Below are positions 24,281-33,038 of a DNA stretch of 38,327 bases, in pieces; positions within the stretch are counted from its first letter, which is position 1, and every line of letters starts with the position of its first letter. Both the position numbers and the translations under genes were made by a program. The notes under the pieces were generated by a model. That model saw nothing but the letters and a program-made list of their open reading frames with translations, did no database searches and had not been told where the DNA came from. This DNA comes from Bacteroidales bacterium (GTDB taxonomy: Bacteria; Bacteroidota; Bacteroidia; Bacteroidales; WCHB1-69). The DNA lies in contig JAKSMD010000009.1 of NCBI GenBank assembly GCA_024400815.1, positions 1 through 38,327 of the forward strand, written 5' to 3'.

Positions 24281-27187
24281 TTAATAGCCGAAAATTTCTT
24301 CTAAAGTGAGTCTTTTGACAGGGCCAAATTTTTCTTCAATCGTGTCAAAATCGACTTCCCCGTCCGTAGCCAAAATCATATAGGTTTTGGACTTGTTTTT
24401 AATAAACTTTTCATTGAAATAGCGAATGTCCTGCAGCGTCATCGCATCAATACTATCATAGAAATCTTTTCTGTAATCATGGTCAATGCCCATCTTTCTA
24501 TTTCTCAAATAGGTATTGAGCAAATCCATCTTCGTAATTCTATTGGCCGCAATAGCTGATTTGGCCCCATCTTTCGCCAACACGAAAGCGGCCTCCGACA
24601 GCGGCATGGCGTTAAACAAAGAGTCGAAAGCCACCATCGCATCTACGATTTTGTCATTCTGCGTCGCCACATAAGAATAGTTGTACATATAATCTGCAGA
24701 ATCAGCAGGCATCACAAAGGACGATTGGGCGCTGTAGGCCAACGAACGTTTTTCGCGCATCTCCTGGAAGACAATCGCATTCATGCTGCCGCCAAAATAC
24801 TGATTGTACATGTTCACCATCGGAATCATCTCGTTATTGCGTTTGTCTGAGCGGATAATCGATATCAGACGTGACTGCTTTGCCGGATAAGGGGCATAGT
24901 AAACCACATTTTCGTCCGTTTTCAGCCGTTCGAACTTCTTCGCTGTAGCGGGTTGTTGGAAAGTCTTTGGCAACTTGTAGTTGGAGGCAAGCACCTTTTT
25001 CAGTTTTTTAGCAGAAAGCGGACCGTAATACAAAATTTCGGGCTTATATTGCAGCAGCTGCTGGAGAGACTTAATGAGTTGTTCTGGGGTCAAGTCCTGC
25101 AATTGTTGGGTTGACAATTGGTAATTCACCAAAGCGGGACCATACTCGCAGTAGGTGCGTAAACAGTTCATAACCGAACTTTGAGTGCTCTTGGCGTGCT
25201 TGCGTTGCAACAGCAAATCTTCCACCATGTGGTTCAGCGCTTCATTATCGGCCTTGGCATTTTGCAGCAAATCCATCAGCAACTGCAATGCCGGCGACAG
25301 ATTTTCAGATAAGCCGGACAAAGTCAGTACCGTTTCTTCATCAGAGCAGTTCACATTATAGCTACAGGCCATATTGTAAAAACGGCACTTGATATCATCC
25401 ACCGTTTTTTTATTTGTATTAATATGTTTCAAATAGTTCGCCGCATACGGCAATAAAATGTCATTCATTTCGCCTGCCGGGAAGACAAATTTCAAGGTAA
25501 AGGTCTCATCTTCCTCATTATGCAAATAATCAACTGGAACCGTTTTATAATGGTCGAAGGTAATCGCTTTCTTGAAATCGGCAAATACCGGATCTATAGG
25601 ATTCACTTTTCTGGCCTTGACCTCTTTAAAGAAATCGGATTCGGCATCGCGATTCACTTGAATCGCCGTGATGGCAGGTTTTGTAACCTTGGCCACCTTT
25701 CCAGGTTCGCCCTGTCGCTTATAGACAACCACATAGCTGCTGTCACCAAAATGCTTATTGGCAAAATCGACAATGTCCTGTTTGGTAATCTTCTCATAGA
25801 ACTTCATGGCTTGAGAAGCATAGTACCAATCCACATGATTCTCAAAAGCCTTGGCAATCGCATTCGCGCGCGCACGATTGCTTTGCAAGCTCTTAATTTC
25901 TTGTGCCTTAATATTATTAAGTGCCGACTGAATCAAAGACTCATCAAACTCGCCTTTCTTCAGAAGTTCAATTTGCGTCAAGAGCAAATCTCTAACTTCT
26001 TCCAATGTTTGGTTCTCATTAGGCTGGCCATAGAGCATATAGGCTGAATTATCGCAAAGCACATACGGATAGGCGTAGGCTTCGCTGAGCAAGTGCTTCT
26101 GATTGAGGTTCAAGTCCAGCAAACCGCACTTGGTGTTATAGAGAATCTTGTTCAGCATTTGCAACACGTAGATATCCTCACTGTTAGCAGGAAGATCCAT
26201 GCGATAGCCCACCGTCACATAAGCGGCTTCGCGACCAAAGACTTCGCGCTGAATGGGAGACTTGATAGGATCTTCATCCTTCACCACAAAGCGAGGAATC
26301 TTGCGGGGTTTCAGCTGCCCAAAGTATTTGTCAATTATGGCAATAGCTTCATCGTAATCAAAATCCCCAACCATACAAACCGCCATATTGTTAGGCACAT
26401 AGTATTGATTATAGAAAGTGTGGATGTTATACAATGAGGGATTTTTCAGGTGTTCAACAGAACCAAGCGTGGTCTGCTGACCATAGGGATGATTTGGAAA
26501 CAACGCATTCAGCATCATTTCATTAGAAGTACGGCCATCATTGGCCAAAGAAGTATTCTTCTCTTCATACACCGTTTCCAACTCCGTATGAAAGATACGG
26601 AACACGGGATTTTGAAAGCGGTCCAATTGGATAGCGGCCCAGTTTTCCAGCTGGTTGGAGGGGATATTTTCAATATAAACAGTGTAGTCGTTTGAGGTGC
26701 CCGCATTCGTGCCTTGAGAGCCAATGTATTTCATCATCTTGTCATACTCATTCGGGATAGCATAGCCCGATGCCAAGTAGGAAAGACTATCAATGATATG
26801 GTAAACGCTATCGCGGGCGTGCGGGTCGCGCAGATAGCGGTAATTTTCAAAATAGAGTTCAATATCTTCCAAAAGCGGCTTCTCGAGTTCCCAATTGGTC
26901 GTTCCAAAATGCGTGGTGCCCTTGAACATCAGATGTTCGAGATAGTGGGCCAGTCCCGTGGATTCGGAAGGGTCGTTTTTGCTGCCGGCGCGAACGGGTA
27001 TCAGACATTGGATTCTGGGGGCATCTTTATACACGGAAAGGAACACTTGTAGGCCATTATCCAAAGTATAAATGCGCACATTCATGGCATCATGAGAATA
27101 GGAAATATAGTCATAATGTTTTTGCGCACTGATAGTTAACGGAAGCAATAGCGCTACGGAAAACAAAAGGGTCAACAGTTTTTTCAT
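24281..27187 (-). CDS. Secreted M16 family zinc metallopeptidase (two-domain)
   Basis: The 968-residue protein starts with a signal peptide (LLTLLFSVALLLPLTISAQ, cleavage near 21). The active N-terminal M16 half has the inverted zinc motif HxxEH as H81-Y-L-E84-H85 and a downstream third ligand in the segment TELETVYEEKN around 210. A second, catalytically inactive M16 half fills the C-terminal half, with RSLAYSAQSSFV as its typical core. The length and two-half structure match the pitrilysin/insulinase-like peptidases of Bacteroidota, which are periplasmic or lipoprotein-like peptide-degrading enzymes. It is the first gene of a minus-strand cluster that continues into the epimerase, PCMD, beta-barrel and sigma genes. 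Confidence 0.92.
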   Translation of the reverse strand: MKKLLTLLFSVALLLPLTISAQKHYDYISYSHDAMNVRIYTLDNGLQVFLSVYKDAPRIQCLIPVRAGSKNDPSESTGLAHYLEHLMFKGTTHFGTTNWELEKPLLEDIELYFENYRYLRDPHARDSVYHIIDSLSYLASGYAIPNEYDKMMKYIGSQGTNAGTSNDYTVYIENIPSNQLENWAAIQLDRFQNPVFRIFHTELETVYEEKNTSLANDGRTSNEMMLNALFPNHPYGQQTTLGSVEHLKNPSLYNIHTFYNQYYVPNNMAVCMVGDFDYDEAIAIIDKYFGQLKPRKIPRFVVKDEDPIKSPIQREVFGREAAYVTVGYRMDLPANSEDIYVLQMLNKILYNTKCGLLDLNLNQKHLLSEAYAYPYVLCDNSAYMLYGQPNENQTLEEVRDLLLTQIELLKKGEFDESLIQSALNNIKAQEIKSLQSNRARANAIAKAFENHVDWYYASQAMKFYEKITKQDIVDFANKHFGDSSYVVVYKRQGEPGKVAKVTKPAITAIQVNRDAESDFFKEVKARKVNPIDPVFADFKKAITFDHYKTVPVDYLHNEEDETFTLKFVFPAGEMNDILLPYAANYLKHINTNKKTVDDIKCRFYNMACSYNVNCSDEETVLTLSGLSENLSPALQLLMDLLQNAKADNEALNHMVEDLLLQRKHAKSTQSSVMNCLRTYCEYGPALVNYQLSTQQLQDLTPEQLIKSLQQLLQYKPEILYYGPLSAKKLKKVLASNYKLPKTFQQPATAKKFERLKTDENVVYYAPYPAKQSRLISIIRSDKRNNEMIPMVNMYNQYFGGSMNAIVFQEMREKRSLAYSAQSSFVMPADSADYMYNYSYVATQNDKIVDAMVAFDSLFNAMPLSEAAFVLAKDGAKSAIAANRITKMDLLNTYLRNRKMGIDHDYRKDFYDSIDAMTLQDIRYFNEKFIKNKSKTYMILATDGEVDFDTIEEKFGPVKRLTLEEIFGY

Positions 27188-27208
27188 AAGCCTAAAAATT
27201 AGGCGGCA

Positions 27209-27216
27209 AACTTACA
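27209..27216 (-). promoter_or_regulatory. -7 box (TAAGTTTG) of M16 gene
   Basis: The minus strand reads TAAGTTTG followed by CCGCC, 22 bases before the ATG. The leader contains a short perfect palindrome, GCCTAA-aaa-TTAGGC (27192-27206). Confidence 0.6.
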
Positions 27217-27293
27217 TAATTTTTCCGAATTATGCCCTTACAGAAACGAGCGATAATGTTCCTATTTACGCACTAAAGGATTGTATTTTTTAC

Positions 27294-27301
27294 TATTTTT
27301 G
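27294..27301 (+). promoter_or_regulatory. -7 box (TATTTTTG) of deacetylase operon
   Basis: TATTTTTG followed by CATTC lies 16 bases before the ATG at 27317. It shows that the longer in-frame start at 27281 cannot be used. Confidence 0.6.
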
Positions 27302-27316
27302 CATTCTTCAAAAACG

Positions 27317-28741
27317 ATGTCGATGTTATCCTCTAATGCGCTGAAATACACGATAGACCATTTGTTACGCGTGGCCTTGCCAACGACGGTTCCTTTCGAA
27401 TATTCGCTGGAGGTCGCCGAGGATGCGCTTTCCATCCGATTGCTTGCGGAAAAGCGCATCCGCATTGCGCTGTTTCGTGAGGAGGACACAGCGCATTTCC
27501 GTCAGGGCAACAGCCAGCCGACCTGGCTGCCGTCTGCCGACGGCAAAATCAAGGTTCCCCTCTTCCATCCCACGGCCTTTGCGGGCAAAACGGTGGAAGG
27601 CAGTGCCACACGAGATGGACTGAATATCCCTTACGACATTGTCACCCCGAGCTTTATGATGCTGTCACGCGAAGAAGAATACCATGAATTGCCTCGCGAC
27701 CAGCACAACCGATTTCTATACAACTACAGTTTAGCACGGCGCTACGAATTTATCGAAATGCCCCTCGTAGATGAATATGCCCTGCTGCTCCGCACTTGGA
27801 TTCTGGAATTCCTGCGCCCCGATTTGCAGCTGAAGCCCCGACACACCCAAGTGGTGCCCACCCATGACATCGACTTGCTATATCGATTCAGCTCCCCCTG
27901 GCAGGCCTTCAAGTCCATTTTCGGTCGCGACCTTTTACTCAACCACAGTCTTACGCTAGCACAGCAATCCCAGACTGAGTACCGTCGCTGCAAAGACAAT
28001 CCCGAGCAAGATCCGTACATTCTGGCCATCAACGAGCTGGCACAACTTGCCCAAAAGCACCAGCAAAATGCCATCTTCTTCTTTAAGGCACAATCTCTGG
28101 GCGAAGCAGACTGCACTTACGACATCTCCGACCCTAATGTTGCCCGCTGCCTGCAAGTCGTCCGCGACCACGGGCTTCAATTTGGCATTCATGGTAGTTA
28201 CGACAGCTACAACAACCCCAACCGTTTTCATCAGGAACTGCAACGGCTTTCGCAGATTGCGGGAGAGGACATCCGCCTCGGACGGCAGCACTATTTGCGA
28301 TTCTGCCAGCAACGGGACCTCCATATTTACTGCAAAAACAGCATTGGTCTCACCCTGCTGGACGGCAACCAGGAGTTGATGAACCACCACAACACCTTGC
28401 AAGTATGGCAGATGAACGGCATCCAACACGACTACACCTTAGGATATGCCGAACAACCGGGCTTCCGCTGCGGCACCTGCCACCCCTACCCGCTTTACGA
28501 CCTGGACAACGACAGCCCCACAGACATCATCGAGCATCCGCTCATCGTCATGGATGGCAGCCTGCTCGAATATATGAAACTCAGCACTCAAGAGAGTGTC
28601 AGCCTCATCCGCAGATTGCAGGACAGATGCGAAGCCAACGAGGGAGACTTTGTCATCTTGTGGCACAACCACCTGCTCTCCCGCAACTATCGCAAACACT
28701 TTGAAGAAATTTACCTAAAAACGCTATATTCAAACCTTTAA
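27317..28741 (+). CDS. Polysaccharide deacetylase family protein (DUF7033 plus NodB-like domain)
   Basis: The product is about 474 residues. An N-terminal region (about 1-130) resembles the DUF7033 domain seen before deacetylase domains in Bacteroidota, with LNIPYDIVTPSFMMLSREEE. The NodB-like part has a first metal/catalytic motif THDID near 182-186 and a second with GIHGSYDSYNN near 290-300, plus WHNHLLS at the C-terminus. Such enzymes remove N- or O-acetyl groups from sugars of polysaccharides or cell-wall glycans; the substrate cannot be seen. No signal peptide is present, so it is probably cytosolic. The start was placed after the promoter box; MLSSN two codons later is an alternative. 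It leads an operon with a glycosyltransferase (28 bases later) and tcdA. Confidence 0.85.
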   Translation: MSMLSSNALKYTIDHLLRVALPTTVPFEYSLEVAEDALSIRLLAEKRIRIALFREEDTAHFRQGNSQPTWLPSADGKIKVPLFHPTAFAGKTVEGSATRDGLNIPYDIVTPSFMMLSREEEYHELPRDQHNRFLYNYSLARRYEFIEMPLVDEYALLLRTWILEFLRPDLQLKPRHTQVVPTHDIDLLYRFSSPWQAFKSIFGRDLLLNHSLTLAQQSQTEYRRCKDNPEQDPYILAINELAQLAQKHQQNAIFFFKAQSLGEADCTYDISDPNVARCLQVVRDHGLQFGIHGSYDSYNNPNRFHQELQRLSQIAGEDIRLGRQHYLRFCQQRDLHIYCKNSIGLTLLDGNQELMNHHNTLQVWQMNGIQHDYTLGYAEQPGFRCGTCHPYPLYDLDNDSPTDIIEHPLIVMDGSLLEYMKLSTQESVSLIRRLQDRCEANEGDFVILWHNHLLSRNYRKHFEEIYLKTLYSNL

Positions 28742-28769
28742 ACGACTTTGATACAAAAAAGAATTTGCT

Positions 28770-29768
28770 TTGAAAAACACAATACTTCATATTCATCAAA
28801 AAAACGCTACTGACAATGTTTTCCAAGTGATGCTTTCACGCTGGCGTGCGCAAGGCATTTCCCATTTGGTCCTTACAGAATCAGATGTTGACTACAGCGA
28901 CATACGGCTCACGCACGCACACAGCTGGTTCAACGATGGCAAAGTGGCTTTGCAGCTATTCGAATCCCAACAAATCCCATACGTTCTCACCATCACGGAA
29001 GGCGACATGGAGTTGGCACACGGATTTTCGGCCTGGCGCACAGGGAAGAAAATTCTAGAACATGCCCGTCAAATCATCTTCACAAACCCCATGTCCGAAA
29101 GGATTTTGGCAGACGAACTGCCCGACAAGTTGGCAGATCAAGTTTTCAGTCATGCGGTAACCATCTACCATAGCATTGAGACTCATTGGCTCAATGACTT
29201 ATACCTATCGCCACCCGTTTCCAAAGTGAATGTGAAGTTGCTATATGCAGGAGAGCCCGACAAAAGTGGCAATCTCAGCAGCGTCATCAAAGCCACCGAC
29301 GCCATCTTGCATCGCAATTTAGGCGTCACGCTCACCGTGGTGCAAATGTCTGACACAAACCCCGACGCATGGCATAAATTGTCCAACGACATCAAAAACA
29401 AAGAGCAGGTCAAGGTGGTTTCTTGCCACAATGATGAAGAGCTTCAGGCGCAATTGCGCGCCCACGACATCTTGGTTATGCCTTGCAAAGAGAAAGTCAC
29501 CACCGACATCTACGCCAAAGCGCTATCACAGGGGCTGCCCCTACTCTATGCGCAAGGCGGCTGTTTCGACGGCATCTATCCTGAAGGGCACGCCGGCTAT
29601 GCGGTGAATCCGAACCACATTGACCAATTGGTGGAAAAGATTCTCTACATCAGCGACCGCTATGCCACCATCATGCAGCACTTGGGAGATTTGCAGCCAT
29701 TGAATGCTTTCAACATTGACGAAAACTACCGCAAGTATCTTCGAATTTACGGACACCAAACTTTATAA
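28770..29768 (+). CDS. Glycosyltransferase-like protein, GT-B (GT4-type)
   Basis: The 332-residue product starts at TTG; no closer ATG keeps the beginning KNTILHIHQKN, so I accept it. The N-terminal half resembles the acceptor domain of GT-B glycosyltransferases (IPYVLTITEGDMEL, IIFTNPMSERILA, VTIYHSIE). The C-terminal half shows a Rossmann-like donor domain with KLLYAGEPDKSGNLSSVIKA, the ALSQGLPLLYAQGG segment in place of the usual EAxAxGxPVV, and GYAVNPNHIDQLVEKI. The classic EX7E pair is not clear, so activity is not certain. It lies between the deacetylase and tcdA and is probably made with the deacetylase in a glycan pathway. Confidence 0.78.
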   Translation: MKNTILHIHQKNATDNVFQVMLSRWRAQGISHLVLTESDVDYSDIRLTHAHSWFNDGKVALQLFESQQIPYVLTITEGDMELAHGFSAWRTGKKILEHARQIIFTNPMSERILADELPDKLADQVFSHAVTIYHSIETHWLNDLYLSPPVSKVNVKLLYAGEPDKSGNLSSVIKATDAILHRNLGVTLTVVQMSDTNPDAWHKLSNDIKNKEQVKVVSCHNDEELQAQLRAHDILVMPCKEKVTTDIYAKALSQGLPLLYAQGGCFDGIYPEGHAGYAVNPNHIDQLVEKILYISDRYATIMQHLGDLQPLNAFNIDENYRKYLRIYGHQTL

Positions 29769-29780
29769 AGAAAATAGACG

Positions 29781-30503
29781 ATGGAAAATTGGCAAGACCG
29801 AACCCGGCTGCTTTTGGGCGGCGAACAGAGTGAACGATTAGCGGACAAGCATGTGCTGCAAGTCGGATTGGGAGGTGTGGGCGCCTACACCGCAGAGATG
29901 CTCTGCCGTGCCGGCGTGGGCGAAATGACGATCGTGGATGCGGACACCGTATCCGTAACCAACCTCAATCGCCAGCTGCCCGCCTTGCACTCCACCCTCG
30001 GCAAAAGCAAAGTGGAAGTCATGGCCAACCGTCTGCTTGACATCAACCCCAATTTGAAATTGCACTGTGTGGAAGAGTTCATCCGCGACGAACGCACCAG
30101 CGAGCTGTTGGACTGTGCTGCTTACGACTGCGTTTCCGACGCTATTGACTCGCTGTCGCCGAAAGTATTCCTCATCTACCAGAGTCTGCAGCGAAATCTC
30201 AAATTGGTTTCCGTCATGGGTGCCGGCGGCAAAATGGATCCCAGCCAAATACAAATCGCAGACATATCCAAGTCCACGTATTGCCATTTAGCCAAAACCG
30301 TGCGTAAAAGATTGTACCGATTGGGGATAAAAGGTGGTTTTCAGGTTGTTTTCTCCAAGGAATCCGTTCCGGAGAATGCCATCGTCATTGAGAAAGACGA
30401 AGAAATCAATAAGTTGTCCACGGTTGGAACCATATCCTATATGCCGGCGGCGTTCGGATGTTTCGCCGCCGCCGCCGTCATAAGAATATTATTGGCTAAT
30501 TAA
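29781..30503 (+). CDS. tcdA: tRNA threonylcarbamoyladenosine dehydratase
   Basis: The 240-residue ThiF/E1-like protein has the nucleotide-binding motif GLGGVGAYTAEMLCRAGVG near 29-47, the acidic loop IVDADTVSVTNLNRQ that binds ATP, and the later SVMGAGGKMDPSQI and STVGTISYMPAAFG segments that are diagnostic of TcdA (formerly CsdL/YgdL). TcdA cyclises t6A at position 37 of ANN-decoding tRNAs to ct6A, using ATP. It starts 12 bases after the glycosyltransferase and probably shares its transcript. Its stop codon overlaps the stop of the convergent lipoprotein gene in a shared TTAA. Confidence 0.92.
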   Translation: MENWQDRTRLLLGGEQSERLADKHVLQVGLGGVGAYTAEMLCRAGVGEMTIVDADTVSVTNLNRQLPALHSTLGKSKVEVMANRLLDINPNLKLHCVEEFIRDERTSELLDCAAYDCVSDAIDSLSPKVFLIYQSLQRNLKLVSVMGAGGKMDPSQIQIADISKSTYCHLAKTVRKRLYRLGIKGGFQVVFSKESVPENAIVIEKDEEINKLSTVGTISYMPAAFGCFAAAAVIRILLAN

Positions 30504-31069
30504 CGGGTTACTGGACGAGAAGTTGCCTTCAATTGAACTCTCTGTTGGTCATCGTACATGTAAACCAAGCCGTAACCTTCAGCAAAGTAATAATGGTAGA
30601 CATCTGAGCCCAATTCAACTTCGAAATAGTGAACATTATCATATGTGATGCCATTCACATCGTAAGTTGGGAAGAAATCTTGAGCTTTGCAGTTGAAATT
30701 ACCGTCAGCATCGCATTCCAAATAAAGCGGTTCGCTGTGTGGGATAGCCACTTGGATGTATGCAGTGCCATCAACAGTGCAAGAATTGGAATAAACGGTA
30801 CATTTTTCACTTCTTATTTTGTAATTGATAGCTTCAGAATAAACTTTGCGTTCGTCGCAAGCATTTTGATATTCTTCATAATCGCTAACCGTAACAGTGA
30901 AATCACGTTCCGTTGTAGCACGGCCATCATGATATTCCCAATAGGAGTTGTCGCCGCCAGGTGCAAAGCATGCCTTTGCAGCAGCGTTAATCGGAGTGAT
31001 GTGTTCTTCTTTACAGGAAGCAAAAAGAACCGTCATAGCAACTAATGCCAAATACAATACGTTTTTCAT
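30500..31069 (-). CDS. Small lipoprotein of unknown function
   Basis: The 189-residue product has a lipoprotein signal peptide (VLYLALVAMTVLFASC, with lipobox LFASC and C19 as the lipid site). The mature part is Cys-rich for a lipoprotein: after C19 there are five more cysteines (CFAPGG, NACDERK, EKCTVYSNSC, LECDADGNFNC), probably forming disulfides in the periplasm or on the surface. It is rich in Tyr and Asp and looks beta-stranded; no family is recognised. It has its own promoter. It meets tcdA tail to tail. Confidence 0.75.
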   Translation of the reverse strand: MKNVLYLALVAMTVLFASCKEEHITPINAAAKACFAPGGDNSYWEYHDGRATTERDFTVTVSDYEEYQNACDERKVYSEAINYKIRSEKCTVYSNSCTVDGTAYIQVAIPHSEPLYLECDADGNFNCKAQDFFPTYDVNGITYDNVHYFEVELGSDVYHYYFAEGYGLVYMYDDQQRVQLKATSRPVTR

Positions 31070-31115
31070 AATTTAATGATTTAAGTTATTAAAAAAATTT
31101 CAATTTTTGAAAGTG

Positions 31116-31123
31116 CAAAAATA
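31116..31123 (-). promoter_or_regulatory. -7 box (TATTTTTG) of lipoprotein gene
   Basis: The minus strand reads TATTTTTG followed by CACTTTC, 47 bases before the lipoprotein ATG. Confidence 0.6.
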
Positions 31124-31139
31124 GTAAAAAAAATTAGGT

Positions 31140-31520
31140 GACCATATACCTATTGACCCGCTTTATTTTCTTTTTTTTGATTTGGGCGGCCCGGCACCGC
31201 CCACACCCTCTTTCCAACGCTGTGCCGTCGCGCTTTTCACCCTAACTTGCTCCCCACCCACAATGCGCCGTCGGGCGCAAATTTGCTTCCGATTTGTCCA
31301 AATTTGCTTCCATATAAAAGTTCCTGTCCGCCCACGCGCACGCAAGTAAATGGGTTCCAATCGCTGCCGCGGTCCCTTGTGGCATAGCACATAGGACTCA
31401 TTCGTGTCCAATTTTTCCCAAGGTACAAAAGAAACAAGGTTGCACTCTGGAACTCAGGTTTCAAGTGGCAACTTCCAAGAAGTCAAATTGAGAATTGACA
31501 ATTATGGGGACTCCAAAGAG
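31140..31520. other. Gene-free, GC-rich structured block
   Basis: No convincing gene is present; short open frames here lack starts, promoters or recognisable products. The block at 31180-31440 is more GC-rich than the AT-rich gaps elsewhere. It has a hairpin TGGGCGG/CCGCCCA (31183-31203), a hairpin TGCGCC-GTCG-GGCGCA (31264-31279), and a 12-base direct repeat AAATTTGCTTCC at 31279-31290 and 31300-31311. Past 31440 it holds inverted copies of words seen in other gaps: 31454-31468 matches 324-338 in reverse complement, and 31497-31515 resembles 15585-15603 in reverse. It may be a degenerate mobile or repeat element, or a non-coding RNA; neither is shown. Confidence 0.5.
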
Positions 31521-31529
31521 ATTTTTTTG

Positions 31530-31537
31530 TATTTTTG
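31530..31537 (+). promoter_or_regulatory. -7 box (TATTTTTG) of yebC
   Basis: TATTTTTG followed by CGGCCGC lies 65 bases before the ATG of yebC. Confidence 0.6.
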
Positions 31538-31601
31538 CGGCCGCTCATTTTTTTAGGCATATTATTTATTCGATAAACATAAAAAATTAAAACATTTTAC
31601 T

Positions 31602-32333
31602 ATGGGAAGAGCTTTTGAATACCGCAAGGCAAGAATTTTCAAGCGTAACGCATATATGGCACGTACTTTCACGCGCATTGGTAAGGAAATCACGATGGCT
31701 GCTAAAGCCGGCGGTCCAGATCCAGCACAAAACTCCAAACTCCGTCTGTTAATTCAAACGGCTCGTAACGAGAATATGCCGAAGGACAATATCGATCGCG
31801 CCATCAAACGTGCTTTTGAAAAAGACCAGTCCGACTATAAAGAAATGGTCTATGAAGGTCGCGGACCTCACGGTATCGCCATTATGATCGAAGCTGCTAC
31901 GGATAACAACCAACGTACCGTTGCTAATGTTCGTAGTTATTTCAACAAGTTCGGCGGTTCCCTCGGCACTTCCGGCATGCTCGACTTCCTCTTCGACCAC
32001 AAATGTATCTTCACAGTGGCTCGCACCGCTGAAATCGATATGGAAGAATTCGAACTCTCTATGATGGACTTCGATGCCGAAATCGATGCCGATGAAGAAG
32101 AGATCATCGTGATGGCCGAATTCCAAGCTTTCGGACCTATCCAAAAATTCTTGGAAGACAACAAATACGAAATTAAGAGCTTCAAGATGGACCGTATTCC
32201 GAAGGAACTCAAGGCCCTCAACGACGAACAACGTGCAGAAGTCAACCTCCTCCTCGATAAAATCAACGACGACGAAGACGTCACCAACGTCTATCACAAC
32301 ATGGAGGAACCTGCTGAGGACGTTGAAGAATAA
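31602..32333 (+). CDS. yebC: YebC/PmpR family protein
   Basis: The 243-residue protein is a full-length YebC family member. It starts with the conserved basic N-terminus (GRAFEYRKARIFKRNAYMARTF) and has NSKLRLLIQTARNENMPKDNIDRAIKRA and YEGRGPHGIAIMIEAATDNNQRTVANVRSYFNK, which are diagnostic. Members were first described as transcriptional regulators and have more recently been tied to translation through problematic sequences such as proline runs; which applies here is not visible. The C-terminus is acidic. A hairpin (32343-32367) lies just after the stop. Confidence 0.93.
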   Translation: MGRAFEYRKARIFKRNAYMARTFTRIGKEITMAAKAGGPDPAQNSKLRLLIQTARNENMPKDNIDRAIKRAFEKDQSDYKEMVYEGRGPHGIAIMIEAATDNNQRTVANVRSYFNKFGGSLGTSGMLDFLFDHKCIFTVARTAEIDMEEFELSMMDFDAEIDADEEEIIVMAEFQAFGPIQKFLEDNKYEIKSFKMDRIPKELKALNDEQRAEVNLLLDKINDDEDVTNVYHNMEEPAEDVEE

Positions 32334-32340
32334 CACCCCC

Positions 32341-32369
32341 GTAGAGACGGTGCGACCCACCGTCTCTAT
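32341..32369. repeat. AGAGACGGTG hairpin after yebC
   Basis: AGAGACGGTG (32343-32352) and CACCGTCTCT (32358-32367) form a perfect 10-bp stem around a 5-base loop, extendable by T/A and G/T pairs. There is no T run, so it is a poor intrinsic terminator. Its TAGAGACG..CGTCTCTA ends resemble small palindromic repeats seen in several bacterial phyla. Confidence 0.6.
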
Positions 32370-32441
32370 GCTTAAGGGACCTGCACCGTCCCATCATCGT
32401 AAGGAAATATTTTGATTCCGATAACCATTAAACCTATCATT

Positions 32442-33038
32442 ATGTATTATTACAAATTTAAAGTCTATTATGACGAAGTGGAAGACTTCGTGCGCGATGT
32501 CGAAATTCTTGCCAACGACAATTTCGAGTCTTTCCACAAGTTGCTCTATGATTGCATCGGATTGAAGGGCAATGAATTTGCCGCCTTCTCCATTTGTGAC
32601 CCTAAATGGAACAAGCAGAAGGAAATCACGCTGATGGATACTTCTGACGAGGAAATGGTAGAGGAACCCGAATATGAAGAGGAAGATTCCTACAGCACCA
32701 AAACCCATCTGCCTTCTTTCGTAATGAGAGATGCTGTCTTGAAGGACTTTATCAGCGACCCTCATCAGCACATCATGTACGAATATGATTTCATGAACCC
32801 CATGATTTTCTACATCGAGTTGCAGAAGGTTTTGAAAACGGATGAAGATCCGTTGTTGTTCCCGCGCTGTACCTATAAATCCCAAGAGCTACCTGTGCAA
32901 CTGAAGGCCGTCAACTTGCCTGATCCGGACGACTTGGACTTGGATTTGGAAGACGATGATGACGAAGACGACTTGTACGGCGATGGTCTCAACGAGGAAG
33001 ATTTCAGCGACTTGAATGAATTTTCCGACTTTTCCTAA
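32442..33038 (+). CDS. pRiA4b ORF-3-like / IS1096 passenger TnpR-like protein
   Basis: The product is about 198 residues. I start it at the ATG 32442 (MYYYKFKVYYD), since the 10-residue extension upstream lacks family similarity. The N-terminal YKFKV segment, the FESFHKLLYDCIGLKGNEFAAFSI region near 35-57 and the acidic C-terminus match the pRiA4b ORF-3-like family, named from a plasmid and IS1096 passenger protein but common as a chromosomal gene in Bacteroidota next to miaA. Function is unknown. The tail is very acidic (DDLDLDLEDDDDEDDL). The gene overlaps miaA by 23 bases and is probably translated with it. Confidence 0.8.
   Translation: MYYYKFKVYYDEVEDFVRDVEILANDNFESFHKLLYDCIGLKGNEFAAFSICDPKWNKQKEITLMDTSDEEMVEEPEYEEEDSYSTKTHLPSFVMRDAVLKDFISDPHQHIMYEYDFMNPMIFYIELQKVLKTDEDPLLFPRCTYKSQELPVQLKAVNLPDPDDLDLDLEDDDDEDDLYGDGLNEEDFSDLNEFSDFS

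Noticed and set aside
31163..31464. Short minus-strand open frames of 75-82 codons in the gap before yebC
   Set aside because: No promoter, start context or family similarity; the peptide repeat in it (GSKF) only mirrors the DNA direct repeat.
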